The notes: generated from the letters alone by a model not told the origin. 64,000 nt of DNA from Pandoraea terrae (GCF_902459695.1 NZ_CABPRZ010000003.1:336714-400713), one strand, 5' to 3'. Shown: positions 44,609-53,538, counted from the stretch's first letter. A program made the numbers and translations.

Positions 44609-45161
44609 GGCTCTCTCCAGCGATGATGCCAGTGCGCCAACGAGCAAATCGTTGGCCAGAACTTTCTTCCGACGAACAAACCACCCGCGCGCAGCGCTCG
44701 TAAACGCGCTGCGCACACGGAGCGTTAACGGCCAAGCGTCACACTTGACCCGATGGGCCCCAAACCGGCTGCTATTCGATGCCCAGATGGTGGCAAACAA
44801 ACGCTCAGCGCCCTGTAAGCATCGTGAAGTATTTCTATATCGGCAATGGGGATGACTCCGCTACGGACATAGGCATCGCCCCCTGAACAGCCCCAATGCG
44901 AGGCTGGCTCACGATTGCGAAGGCCCGCGGCAGCGATGCGGCCGACAAGACCCTAGTCGGCCACATGCTGCCGGTGATCAGCGCCTTTCGCTTGAATGCT
45001 GCCGGCGACCATCTATATTCAATCAATGCGTTGGCAAGCGCCTCGTCTCATGTTCCAGGGTGAAGCTGTGCAAAAGGCCGCGCAGGCTCGGTGATTTCGA
45101 CGTTAGCCCGTTGAAACGACCGCCGTTTCGATAACAATCAAAGCAATAAAGGAGAATGCTG
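44609..45161. other. Region upstream of NHL operon with two perfect inverted repeats
   Basis: This 553-base gap has no credible gene. It holds two perfect inverted repeats: GCCAACGA / TCGTTGGC with a 5-base loop (44636-44656), and GCGCAGCGC / GCGCTGCGC with an 8-base loop (44689-44714). Neither has a T-run next to it, so they look like leader hairpins or protein sites of the minus-strand operon rather than terminators. Confidence 0.6.
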
Positions 45162-45476
45162 ATGAAGTACATGATCAGCTGGTTCGAACGCCCGCAAGGA
45201 TCGCCCGCCGAGTACGAGAATGCCCAGAAGCGGATACTTGAGGTATTCACTCAGTGGACCGCGCCTGCCAACCTGAAAATCGAGTTGTTCGTTGTGCGCG
45301 TGGGCGAGTGGGGTGGGCACATGTTGGTGGATTGTGACGATCCCTTGATCGTTCACAAGGCATGCTCGACCTTTCCTGCCTTTGAATTTCAGGCGCGCCC
45401 CGTGATTCCCGTCGAGGACGCCGTCCGCGTCGAACTGGAAGCCATTGCCTGGCGCGATGGACTCCCACGCAAGTGA
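45162..45476 (+). CDS. DUF3303 family protein
   Basis: A 104-residue protein of the DUF3303 type: MKYMISWFERP, FTQWTAPANLKIELFVVRVGEW, and the DDPLIVHKACSTF segment followed by VIPVEDAV. It likely has a ferredoxin-like fold. Function unknown. The ATG at 45162 is seven bases after AGGAG; the upstream ATG at 45156 is only one base from it. It is convergent with the efflux operon. Confidence 0.85.
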   Translation: MKYMISWFERPQGSPAEYENAQKRILEVFTQWTAPANLKIELFVVRVGEWGGHMLVDCDDPLIVHKACSTFPAFEFQARPVIPVEDAVRVELEAIAWRDGLPRK

Positions 45477-45560
45477 TATGTCTGAACAAGCCGTCCTCGA
45501 TAGCCCCGCCCGCGCACATCGGCGGCGACGGCCGGTGAGGGACGTCGGGTCACGTCCCGG

Positions 45561-47045
45561 TCATTGCGTCGTGTGTTCGGCTTGCGCGGATTTTTGGGCA
45601 GGGGCGCCCTTTACGGCGCTGCTCTGCCAGCCGCCGCCAAGCGCCAGGAACAGATTGATCTGATCTTGCGCGATCTGCGATTCCGAGGCGGCGAGGGCCG
45701 CTTCGGCGTTGGCATGCACGCGGTCGGCATCGAGGCTCGACAGATACGGCGAGCGTCCGGCCTGGTACAGCTGACGATTCTGTCTGGCCACCACATTGGC
45801 TTTGTCGCGTGCGGCGCGCAGGGCGTCGTCGCGCTCGAGTTCGTGCGTATAGGCACTCAACGCCGTTTGCGTTTCCTGCAACGCTTTGAGGACCACGCCG
45901 TCGAAATTGGCGAGCGCGGCATCGGCGCCGGCTTCCATCCCCTTGATGTGTGAACGCACGCCATTGGTTGGCAGCGACCACGAGATTAGCGGACCGATGC
46001 TCCATTGCGCCGTGCGCGCTTGCCCCAAATGCTCGAGCATGCCGCTTGAACCGACCGACGCACCGATGCGGATCGACGGATACAGGTCTGCGGTGGCGAC
46101 ACCGATCTTGGCCGTGGCCGAAGCCAGTTCGCGCTCGGCCTGGCGCACATCCGGGCGGCGCCCCAGCAGCGCCGCGCCGTCACCGACCGGCAACGCTTGC
46201 GTGAGCACCGGAATCCTGCCGCACTGTGCTTCGGCAGGATCGAGTGCGGCGGGCGGTTTGCCAAGCATCACGGCCAGGCGATACCTTGCGCTTTCCTGCT
46301 GCGCGACAAAATGCGGCAGCGCGGCGCGCAATGTGTCGGCCTGCGCCTGGGCCCGCAGCAACTCGGTCGGCTGATCGCGGCCGGCATCCACGAGCTTGCG
46401 GGTGATCCCGACGCTGCGCTCCTGCAAGTCGAGCTGTTCCTTCGCGACGGCGTACTCGTGTGTCGCGGCGCACCCCTGCACGTAGGCGCGCACCGTTTCG
46501 GCGGCGACCGTGACGCGGGTCACGTCGACGGCAGCCTGGCTCGCCTCGGCGGCGGCCAGCGCCGCTTCATCGGCGCGCGCGAGCTTGCCGAAGAAATCGA
46601 TCTGATAGGACATCGACAGGCCGACGTCGCCCAGCGTGATCACCGGCAGCTTTTCTTCCTGCAGGAAGCTTTCGCCGGACAACTGCGCGCGTTGCACGGT
46701 CGCCGAGACGCCGCCCTGGGGAAGGCGCTCCGATTCGACTTCGTGATACATCGCCACGGAACGTTTGACGTTCGCGACGGCCACGCGCACGCTCGTATTG
46801 GCTGCGAGGGCCTCCTTCACCAGTCGATCGAGCTTCGGATCGTCATACAGTCGCCACCAGTCGTCGGGGACCGGGGCGATCGACACCGCCTTGTGGCCGG
46901 TGCCGAGCAGCGGACCGTTCGCGGCGGGCGAACGCATCGCGGAATTCTCCGGCAGATGATAATCGGGGCCGACGGTCGTGCATCCGGCGAGTGCGGCCAC
47001 GATTGCCGCCGCGCAGGCCGCCATCGAGACTGACCGCTTGTTCAT
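45561..47045 (-). CDS. NodT-family outer-membrane efflux lipoprotein
   Basis: A 494-residue outer-membrane factor with lipobox ALAGC, followed by TTVGPDYHLPE as in the NodT family. Two OEP repeats are present (SYQIDFFGKLARADEAA, then LASATAKIGVATADLYPSI). The start overlaps the stop of the adaptor gene by four bases (ATGA). It is the last gene of the FUSC-type efflux operon and forms its outer-membrane duct. Confidence 0.93.
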   Translation of the reverse strand: MNKRSVSMAACAAAIVAALAGCTTVGPDYHLPENSAMRSPAANGPLLGTGHKAVSIAPVPDDWWRLYDDPKLDRLVKEALAANTSVRVAVANVKRSVAMYHEVESERLPQGGVSATVQRAQLSGESFLQEEKLPVITLGDVGLSMSYQIDFFGKLARADEAALAAAEASQAAVDVTRVTVAAETVRAYVQGCAATHEYAVAKEQLDLQERSVGITRKLVDAGRDQPTELLRAQAQADTLRAALPHFVAQQESARYRLAVMLGKPPAALDPAEAQCGRIPVLTQALPVGDGAALLGRRPDVRQAERELASATAKIGVATADLYPSIRIGASVGSSGMLEHLGQARTAQWSIGPLISWSLPTNGVRSHIKGMEAGADAALANFDGVVLKALQETQTALSAYTHELERDDALRAARDKANVVARQNRQLYQAGRSPYLSSLDADRVHANAEAALAASESQIAQDQINLFLALGGGWQSSAVKGAPAQKSAQAEHTTQ

Positions 47046-47989
47046 GATTTCGCTCCTTGCGGCGCGGCAGCGGCAGCCACGCCGCCGGGCGAACCGTTGG
47101 GCGTATTTGCTGTCTTTGCGCCGCGCGGTTCGATCACGGTGACTGTCGCCGTGCGTCCGGCCACGAGCCGGACATCGGCGGGCGCGTCGTCGAGCGCCAC
47201 GCGCACCGGAATGCGCTGCGCCAGGCGAACCCAGTTGAAGGTCGGATTCACATTCGGCAGCAGATTCGCGCCGTTGCTGCGGTCGCGGTCTTCGATGCCG
47301 GCGGCGATGCTCTGCACATGACCGTGCAGCACCTTCGATTCGCCCATGACGCGAATCTCGACCGGATTGCCGATCTGGATGCCGTTCATCTTGGTTTCCT
47401 CGAAATAGCCTTCGACGTGAAACGACTTCGCGTCGACCATCGAAAGCACGGGGCGGCCCGTCGTCACATAATCGCCCAGACGCGGCAGCCGGTCGTTCAG
47501 GTAACCGTCCGATGGCGATACGACGCGGGTGCGTTCGAGATTCAGTTTCGCGAGCCGCACGGCCGCGTCGGCTTGCGCCACGGCGGCGGTACCTTGCTCG
47601 ACCTTGGCCTGGCCAGCCTCGACCACTTCCTTGGCGACGACTTCCGTCAGCGTTGCATTGCGGGCGCTCTCGCGGCGCGATTGAGCAAGCGTGGCGCGTA
47701 GCGCGGCGGCGTTGGCCTCGGCTTGCTGCAACGCGAGCTCGTAGCGGTCGCGATCGATGACGAACAGGACATCGCCACGATGGACCAACTGGTTATCCTT
47801 GACGAGGACTTCGGTAATGAGACCGGAGACGTCAGGTGCGATTTGCACGACGTCGGCACGGATGTGACCGTCGCGCGTCCACGGCGCGACCGTGTAGTAC
47901 GCCCAGAGATGCTGCAGGACGACGAGGGCCACCGCGGCGGCGACAAGGGTGAGGGCGACGGGGCCCAGCGAACGAAGTTTCAGTTTCAT
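47042..47989 (-). CDS. HlyD/AaeA-type efflux adaptor
   Basis: A 315-residue periplasmic adaptor. One N-terminal membrane helix (about residues 9-29) is followed by YTVAPWTRDGHIRADVVQIAPDVSG, typical of AaeA/EmrA-like partners of FUSC pumps, then a coiled coil, a lipoyl half (VVSPSDGYL) and a beta-barrel. The ATG at 47989 lies six bases after the DUF1656 stop. In E. coli, AaeA with AaeB exports aromatic carboxylic acids; this operon is of the same type. Confidence 0.92.
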   Translation of the reverse strand: MKLKLRSLGPVALTLVAAAVALVVLQHLWAYYTVAPWTRDGHIRADVVQIAPDVSGLITEVLVKDNQLVHRGDVLFVIDRDRYELALQQAEANAAALRATLAQSRRESARNATLTEVVAKEVVEAGQAKVEQGTAAVAQADAAVRLAKLNLERTRVVSPSDGYLNDRLPRLGDYVTTGRPVLSMVDAKSFHVEGYFEETKMNGIQIGNPVEIRVMGESKVLHGHVQSIAAGIEDRDRSNGANLLPNVNPTFNWVRLAQRIPVRVALDDAPADVRLVAGRTATVTVIEPRGAKTANTPNGSPGGVAAAAAPQGAKS

Positions 47990-47994
47990 GATTA

Positions 47995-48195
47995 TCAGGC
48001 GCGCGCGAGGGCGACGACGCCCCAGAGCACGATCACGTAGACGGCAAGATTGAACAGCGAACGGTGCCAGACGCACTTGTAGAACCCGATGCGGGCGAGC
48101 ACGAAGCGCACGGCGCCGGTCAGCACGAAGGCGGCGACCATCAGCACCAGCAACGTCGGCACGAATACGCCGTAGATATCGATTTCTCCGCTCAT
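47995..48195 (-). CDS. DUF1656 small membrane protein (AaeX-like)
   Basis: A 66-residue protein with two membrane helices (about residues 8-32 and 45-64), starting MSGEIDIYGVFVP, as in the DUF1656 family. Its ATG overlaps the FUSC stop by four bases (ATGA). Members are nearly always found between FUSC and HlyD genes and are thought to be accessory subunits. Confidence 0.93.
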   Translation of the reverse strand: MSGEIDIYGVFVPTLLVLMVAAFVLTGAVRFVLARIGFYKCVWHRSLFNLAVYVIVLWGVVALARA

Positions 48196-50201
48196 TTGGC
48201 TTTCTCGATTCCGTATTGGGGGAACAGGGCGACGTGGATGTCCATCAGCGATGCCCGTGCACTGCGCGAGGACGGATCGGTGCGGGCGATCAGCGCGCGC
48301 AGGGCGGCAAGCAATCTGTCATGCATGGCTGGCGCGGGCTTGTCGGCCTGGCGCGCGAGGCGCTGGCGATAAAACTGCGCGACGTCGCGCAACACATCCT
48401 CGACGGCGCGCTGCTGGTCGTGCGGCAAGCTCGGCAACTCGCGCTGCAACGCCAGCGCGCACAGTTCGACGCGGACTTCGGTAAAGCCGTCCGTCGACGA
48501 TTCGTCTTCGCTCGCGGCGAGCCGCGGCACGAGTTGACCGAGGCGGTCGAGCAGGCGTGAGCGCAACGGTCCGTGCTCGGCGGGCGCGCGCCCGACCGCG
48601 TTCTTCGCGATGTCGCGCCAGCTCGAGTGAATCAGCCGGCGCATGGCCACGCGTGCACCGAACGGGCGCGTTTGCAGTGTCCAGATCAGTGCGAACAGAA
48701 TGCCGGCCACACCCGCCAGGTTGCTGTTGAAGAACGCAGGGAAGTCTGCGCTGAATGCGCCCTGAATCCCGACGAAACTGGCGGTGTTGACCGCCACCGG
48801 CATGGCAATCAAAGCGAAACGCGGCTGGGCCAACACGATGCCGAGCAACAGGTACGGCACTGCGAACAAGGCAACAAGCAGACCGAAGTCGTGCGCGTTC
48901 GTGAGGATGAAGAACAGATAAACGGCAGCAAACACCACACACGCCAGCGTCGTCCAGAAGAACGAACGGATCTGCGGGGCGGGTTCGTCGAGCGCGGCAA
49001 AGAAACAACACGCGACTGCGCCGAGGGCGACAGCGCTGGCACCGTCGTTCCAGCCCGACCAGATCCAGATCATGCCCATGCAGAAGGTGGCCAGCGCGGC
49101 GGAGACCGTCGAGAAAATCAGCAGGCCGTGGTCGTAGTGCCGCTCCCCGCCGACTTCCCAGTTGCGGAACGACGGTTGCCATCCGGGCGCAGCTTCCTTC
49201 TCTCCGATGCGGCGCTGCAATTGCGCGCAGTCCTGCCAGAGTTCGACGAGCGAGCGCAGACGGTCTTCGGTCGCGCTCACGAGCGCGGCGTACCAGTCCG
49301 AGCCCTCACCCGGCACGATCGGCGGCCGAGCAATCTGGGCGATCTGCGCAGGCGCCGGCGCGGGTGCGCCCTTGCGAATCCACGCGGCGACATCCGCCAT
49401 TTTTCCGGCGAGCGGGGCGGGAACCCCGTCGGGGTGCCTGCGCAGCGTATCGACGAGCGAGGCGACCGTTGACAGCGCGGGCAGCAGCATCGTCATGCGA
49501 CCGCGAAGTTCTTGCGCGTCGTGCACGCGGGCTGCGCTTTCCGTATCGTACGAAAGCTGGCTGATCAACTGATCGAGCGCGAGGATGTCGGCGGCGAGCC
49601 GGTGACGGCTGTGATGGCGCGAGGCTTTCCCCTCGGGATCGGCGGACAGCATGTCGGTGGTCCATTGGGCGGCATCGGCCAGCCAGCGCACGGACTTGTC
49701 GTGCAGAACGCCGGCCACGCTCGATGGCCAGAATACCGAGCCGACCACGCTCGCGCACACGATGCCGAGAATGATTTCTTCAGCGCGCGAGACCGCGAGG
49801 TCGAAAATGCCCTCCGGCGCGCCGACGGACGGCAGCGCAATCAGCGGCAGGGTGTACGCCGCGAGCATGAAGACATAGCTGCGCGGCGTGCGATGCAGGA
49901 GCGCAATATAGAGGAACGTGCCGGTCCACAGCGCGACCACGGCCATCAGCAACTCGGGAGCGTGCACCAACGCGGGCACGAAGACGATGGCGGCGCCGGC
50001 GCCGAGCAGCGTGCCGAGCACGCGATACAGCGCCTTGGAGCGTGTGGCGCCCGTGAGCGGATGCGACACGATATAGACGGACGCCATGGCCCAGTACGGT
50101 CGTTGCAGGCCCAGCGCGAGTGCGATGTACAGCGCGAGCATCGAAGCAACGAATGCCTTGATGGAGAAAATCCAGTCTCGTCGGGTGGGCCAGGTCAACA
50201 C
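48192..50201 (-). CDS. FUSC-family inner-membrane efflux transporter (AaeB-like)
   Basis: A 669-residue FUSC protein with two sets of about five to six membrane helices separated by cytosolic domains (the first from about residue 10 to 160, the second about 345-500), the standard AaeB layout. The FSIKAFVASMLALYIALALGLQRPYWAM start is typical. A GTG at 50201 is taken as start because the family N-terminus begins there; the frame stays open upstream only because it shadows the MarR gene. Likely exports aromatic acids or similar organic anions. Confidence 0.88.
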   Translation of the reverse strand: MLTWPTRRDWIFSIKAFVASMLALYIALALGLQRPYWAMASVYIVSHPLTGATRSKALYRVLGTLLGAGAAIVFVPALVHAPELLMAVVALWTGTFLYIALLHRTPRSYVFMLAAYTLPLIALPSVGAPEGIFDLAVSRAEEIILGIVCASVVGSVFWPSSVAGVLHDKSVRWLADAAQWTTDMLSADPEGKASRHHSRHRLAADILALDQLISQLSYDTESAARVHDAQELRGRMTMLLPALSTVASLVDTLRRHPDGVPAPLAGKMADVAAWIRKGAPAPAPAQIAQIARPPIVPGEGSDWYAALVSATEDRLRSLVELWQDCAQLQRRIGEKEAAPGWQPSFRNWEVGGERHYDHGLLIFSTVSAALATFCMGMIWIWSGWNDGASAVALGAVACCFFAALDEPAPQIRSFFWTTLACVVFAAVYLFFILTNAHDFGLLVALFAVPYLLLGIVLAQPRFALIAMPVAVNTASFVGIQGAFSADFPAFFNSNLAGVAGILFALIWTLQTRPFGARVAMRRLIHSSWRDIAKNAVGRAPAEHGPLRSRLLDRLGQLVPRLAASEDESSTDGFTEVRVELCALALQRELPSLPHDQQRAVEDVLRDVAQFYRQRLARQADKPAPAMHDRLLAALRALIARTDPSSRSARASLMDIHVALFPQYGIEKAK

Positions 50202-50233
50202 GGTGTTACGTCCGGTGATGCGTCGGGGTATGC

Positions 50234-50713
50234 CTACGCAGGGTGCTTTTGCGGGGGAATGCGCAGTGCATCGGCATCGGGCCCGGCAGCGGCGGAAATA
50301 GCGTCGAAAACGCGCATGACCGCCTCGAAATCCTGAACGCTGATGCCTTCGAACACCTTGGCACGCAACTGGCTCAGTTCCGCTTCGAGTTTCTCGGCAA
50401 GCGCGTTGCCGGCCTCCGTCAACCGCAGCGAATTTGCGCGGCGGTCGCTCGCGTCGACTTCGCGGCGCACAAGGCCCGCGGCGCTCAACTGATCGAGCAG
50501 CCGCACGAGCGAGGCGCCTTCCAGGCCGACGTACTCCGCGAGCGTGATCTGACGCACGCCTTCCCCCAGCCGCCGGATAAATAAGAGCGGGCCGGCACTG
50601 GCAGCGGAGATGCCGTATTCGGTCACCGCCGCCTGGGAAATCTGGCGCCACTGCTTGCCGGCCAACAACAGGTGGCTGGTAAACATAAAGCGCAGCGAGT
50701 CAATGGAGGTCAT
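50234..50713 (-). CDS. MarR-family regulator of the FUSC efflux operon
   Basis: A 159-residue MarR regulator with the winged HTH LAEYVGLEGASLVRLLDQL, then the LVRREVDASDRRANSLRLTEAG wing. It is the first gene of the efflux operon, 32 bases before FUSC, so it probably represses the operon and is released by the exported compound. A small palindrome lies 21-31 bases upstream of its start. Confidence 0.92.
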   Translation of the reverse strand: MTSIDSLRFMFTSHLLLAGKQWRQISQAAVTEYGISAASAGPLLFIRRLGEGVRQITLAEYVGLEGASLVRLLDQLSAAGLVRREVDASDRRANSLRLTEAGNALAEKLEAELSQLRAKVFEGISVQDFEAVMRVFDAISAAAGPDADALRIPPQKHPA

Positions 50714-50733
50714 GGAATAGATTATATGTTAAC

Positions 50734-50744
50734 TAATAATTAGC
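50734..50744. promoter_or_regulatory. Candidate MarR operator palindrome
   Basis: CTAAT-A-ATTAG is a perfect 5-bp inverted repeat in an unusually AT-rich stretch (about 50715-50760) just upstream of the MarR start. Position and composition fit an autoregulatory site; this is inference. Confidence 0.45.
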
Positions 50745-50828
50745 ATGCTATCTAATTTTTGCCATGGATTATTGCGCCAATGGGTGTGCGCTCGTTTGCG
50801 GTGAGCGTCTCGCGCAAGCCGTACGTCG

Positions 50829-50845
50829 TGCGCCATTTTGGTGCG
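50829..50845. promoter_or_regulatory. NtrC-like binding site 1
   Basis: TGCGCCATTTTGGTGCG matches the NtrC consensus TGCACC-N5-GGTGCA at 10 of 12 fixed positions. It is centred about 145 bases before the predicted nirB transcription start. Confidence 0.65.
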
Positions 50846-50860
50846 TGTGGTGTGCAGGAT

Positions 50861-50877
50861 CGCACTGCTGCGGTGCA
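50861..50877. promoter_or_regulatory. NtrC-like binding site 2
   Basis: CGCACTGCTGCGGTGCA matches TGCACY-N5-RGTGCA at all but the first base. It starts 32 bases (three helical turns) after site 1, as in tandem NtrC enhancers. Confidence 0.68.
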
Positions 50878-50956
50878 GCAACCGAAGCCCGAAAATTCAC
50901 CGGGCGTGTCCTCGAAAGTCCCGCCCATCAAACGATTTCGAGAAACTTCATGTGGC

Positions 50957-50971
50957 TGGCACGTTCCTTGC
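50957..50971 (+). promoter_or_regulatory. Sigma-54 promoter of nirB
   Basis: TGGCACG-TTCC-TTGC is a perfect match to the -24/-12 consensus, with GG and GC ten bases apart. It predicts a start near 50982, a few bases before the first leader hairpin. Confidence 0.85.
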
Positions 50972-50986
50972 GGGAGGACAGTGCCC

Positions 50987-51032
50987 CCGGCAATGGCGTC
51001 GGCGGCGAGAATTACCCAGGACAACGGCGTCC
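50987..51032 (+). ncRNA. ANTAR-target leader: dual hexaloop stems P1 and P2
   Basis: P1 is CCGGC-AATGGC-GTCGG (50987-51002) and P2 is GGAC-AACGGC-GTCC (51019-51032), joined by a 16-base linker. Both loops are six bases with A at position 1 and G at position 4, the known ANTAR recognition pattern. The 3' arm and part of the loop of P2 (51026-51032) are also in the left arm of the following terminator, so the two structures exclude each other. NasT, encoded at 57660, is the expected ligand. Confidence 0.82.
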
Positions 51033-51078
51033 CCTCGTGCAACTGCCAAGGCAGACCACACGGGCGGGCGCCTTTTTT
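51026..51078 (+). terminator. Attenuator terminator in the nirB leader
   Basis: A 14-position stem (51026-51039 with 51059-51072) has 13 pairs including two G-U, and a single C-C mismatch. The loop contains a small CTGC/GCAG hairpin, and TTTTTT follows (51073-51078). It ends 17 bases before the nirB ATG and should stop transcription unless NasT stabilises P1-P2. Confidence 0.85.
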
Positions 51079-51095
51079 ATCTCAGGAAACGGATC

Positions 51096-53528
51096 ATGCA
51101 AAAACCTCGTCTCGTCGTCATCGGCAACGGCATGGCCGGCATCCGCACGCTGGAGGAGCTGCTCGCCATCGCTCCGGACCAGTACGACATCACCGTGTTC
51201 GGCTCGGAGCCGCATCCGAATTACAACCGGATCCTGCTCTCGCCGGTGTTGGCCGGTGAACAGAACTTCGCCGATATCGTGCTCAACCCGCTGGCGTGGT
51301 ACGAGGACAACGGGATCGAATTGCATCTGGGCAAGACCGTCACGCGCATTGATCGCAAGCGCCGCGTCGTGTGCACCGAGGACGGCATCGAAGCCCCGTA
51401 CGACCGGTTGCTGATCGCCACGGGCTCCTCGCCGTTCATCCTGCCGGTGCCGGGCAAGGATTTGGCCGGCGTCATTACGTATCGCGACATTCGCGATACC
51501 GAGCTGATGATCGACGCGGCCAAGGTCAAGCGCCACGCGGTCGTGATCGGCGGCGGGCTGCTCGGCCTTGAAGCAGCCAACGGCCTGAAACTTCGCGGCA
51601 TGGAAGTGACCGTGGTGCATCTGGCTGACACATTGCTCGAGCGCCAGCTCGACGCCACTGCAGGCAAGCTGTTGCAAAAATCGCTCGAGGCGCGCGGCCT
51701 GCAATTCCTGCTGAGCAAATCGACGTCCGAGATCCTCGGCAATGACGCGGGCGAAGTGCGCGCGGTCAAGTTTGCCGACGGTGAAGAAATCCCTGCCGAT
51801 CTCGTCGTCATGGCGGCGGGCATTCGGCCCAACACCTCACTCGCGGAGTCTGCGGGCCTGCACTGTTCGCGCGGCATCGTCGTCTCCGATACGCTGCAAA
51901 CGTTTGATCCGCGAATCTACGCCGTGGGCGAGTGCGTGAGCCATCGCGGCGTCGCCTATGGCCTCGTCGCGCCGCTGTTCGAGCAAGCGAAGGTCTGCGC
52001 GAACCATCTTGCACTGATGGGGATCGGCAGCTATCGCGGCTCGGTCCTGTCGACGAAACTCAAGGTGACCGGCATCGATCTGTTCTCCGCCGGCGATTTC
52101 CTGGGCGGCGAAGGCACCGAGGAGATCGTGCTGTCGGATCCGTGCGGCGGGGTGTACAAGAAGCTCGTCATCAAGGACGACCGGCTCGTCGGGGCATGCC
52201 TGTACGGCGATACGGCCGACGGCGCCTGGTATTTCAAGCTCTTGCGCGAAGGCCGCGCACTGGGCGAGCTGCGCGAGCGCATCATGTTCGGCGAGTCGAG
52301 CGTGGGCGACTCCGGCACCTCCGGGCAGAGCCACGCGGTGGCGATGGCCGACACCGACGAGGTCTGCGGCTGCAACGGCGTATGCAAGGGCACCATCGTC
52401 AAGGCCATTACGGAGAAGGGCCTCTTCACGCTTGACGAAGTGAAGAAGCACACCAAGGCCGCCAGCTCGTGCGGCTCGTGTGCGGGACTGTGCGAGCAGA
52501 TCCTGATGAGCACGGTCGGCTCGACCTACGATGCCACGCCGAAAAAGAAGGCCGTGTGCCACTGCACCGAGCTGAGTCACGAAGATGTGCGCCGCGCCGT
52601 GCGCGAGCATCACCTGACGTCGCACCGCGAGCTCTACGACTTCCTGGAATGGCGTACCCCGAACGGGTGCGCCACGTGCCGCCCGGCGGTGAACTACTAC
52701 ATGCTCTCGACGTGGCCGCGCGAAGCGGTGGACGATCCGCAAAGCCGGTTCGTCAACGAACGCGTGCACGCGAACATCCAGAAAGACAACACGTTCTCGG
52801 TCGTGCCGCAGATGAAGGGCGGCGTGACGAACCCGAGCGAGCTGCGCCGCATTGCGGACGTCGCGGACAAGTATCACATCCCGATGGTCAAGGTCACCGG
52901 CGGGCAACGGATCGACTTGCTCGGTGTGAAGAAGGAGGACCTCGTCAACGTATGGAAGGATCTCGGCATGCCCTCGGGGCACGCGTACGGGAAGTCCATA
53001 CGCACGGTGAAGACCTGCGTGGGCAGTGAGTTCTGCCGATTCGGCACGCAGAACAGCACGCAGATGGGCATCGACCTGGAAACGATGCTTGGCTACATGT
53101 GGTCGCCGCACAAGGTCAAGCTGGCCGTGTCGGGCTGTCCGCGCAATTGCGCGGAAGCCGGCATCAAGGACGTCGGCGTGATCGCCGTCGATTCGGGCTG
53201 GGAACTATATGTCGGCGGCAACGGTGGCATCAAGACGGAAGTCGCGCAGTTTCTCGTCAAGGTCAAGACGGCCGAGGAAGTGAAGGAATACACCGGCGCG
53301 TTCCTGCAACTCTATCGCGAGGAAGCGTACTACCTCGATCGCACGGTGCATTACATCGAACGCGTGGGGCTCGATTACGTGAAGCGCAAGGTCGTCGAGG
53401 ACGCGGCCAACCGTCGCGCCTTGTTCGAGCGCCTGCTGTTCTCGCTCGACGGTCTGACCGACCCGTGGCAAGCCCGCATCGAAGGCAAGCAGTCGCAAGA
53501 ATACATCCCGCTCACTGTCGAGGCCTGA
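51096..53528 (+). CDS. nirB: Assimilatory nitrite reductase large subunit
   Basis: An 810-residue NAD(P)H-dependent nitrite reductase that reduces nitrite to ammonia. Domains in order: FAD/NAD(P)H-binding oxidoreductase (about 1-400, GNGMAGIRTLEEL and VIGGGLLGLEAA), BFD-type [2Fe-2S] region (Cys in CGCNGVC and CGSCAGLC), a second Cys region (VCHCTELS), then the nitrite/sulfite reductase ferredoxin half domain and the sirohaem/[4Fe-4S] domain with CVGSEFC and GCPRNC. AGGAAAC precedes the ATG at 51096. First gene of nirB-nirD-nasA-cobA; controlled by the sigma-54/NtrC promoter and leader attenuator upstream. Confidence 0.97.
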   Translation: MQKPRLVVIGNGMAGIRTLEELLAIAPDQYDITVFGSEPHPNYNRILLSPVLAGEQNFADIVLNPLAWYEDNGIELHLGKTVTRIDRKRRVVCTEDGIEAPYDRLLIATGSSPFILPVPGKDLAGVITYRDIRDTELMIDAAKVKRHAVVIGGGLLGLEAANGLKLRGMEVTVVHLADTLLERQLDATAGKLLQKSLEARGLQFLLSKSTSEILGNDAGEVRAVKFADGEEIPADLVVMAAGIRPNTSLAESAGLHCSRGIVVSDTLQTFDPRIYAVGECVSHRGVAYGLVAPLFEQAKVCANHLALMGIGSYRGSVLSTKLKVTGIDLFSAGDFLGGEGTEEIVLSDPCGGVYKKLVIKDDRLVGACLYGDTADGAWYFKLLREGRALGELRERIMFGESSVGDSGTSGQSHAVAMADTDEVCGCNGVCKGTIVKAITEKGLFTLDEVKKHTKAASSCGSCAGLCEQILMSTVGSTYDATPKKKAVCHCTELSHEDVRRAVREHHLTSHRELYDFLEWRTPNGCATCRPAVNYYMLSTWPREAVDDPQSRFVNERVHANIQKDNTFSVVPQMKGGVTNPSELRRIADVADKYHIPMVKVTGGQRIDLLGVKKEDLVNVWKDLGMPSGHAYGKSIRTVKTCVGSEFCRFGTQNSTQMGIDLETMLGYMWSPHKVKLAVSGCPRNCAEAGIKDVGVIAVDSGWELYVGGNGGIKTEVAQFLVKVKTAEEVKEYTGAFLQLYREEAYYLDRTVHYIERVGLDYVKRKVVEDAANRRALFERLLFSLDGLTDPWQARIEGKQSQEYIPLTVEA

Positions 53529-53538
53529 GGAGGCTGTC

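Noticed and set aside
50202..50651. An N-terminal extension of the FUSC transporter
   Set aside because: The frame stays open because it lies antiphase to the MarR gene. The extension is Arg-rich without membrane helices, while the family start lies at 50201.
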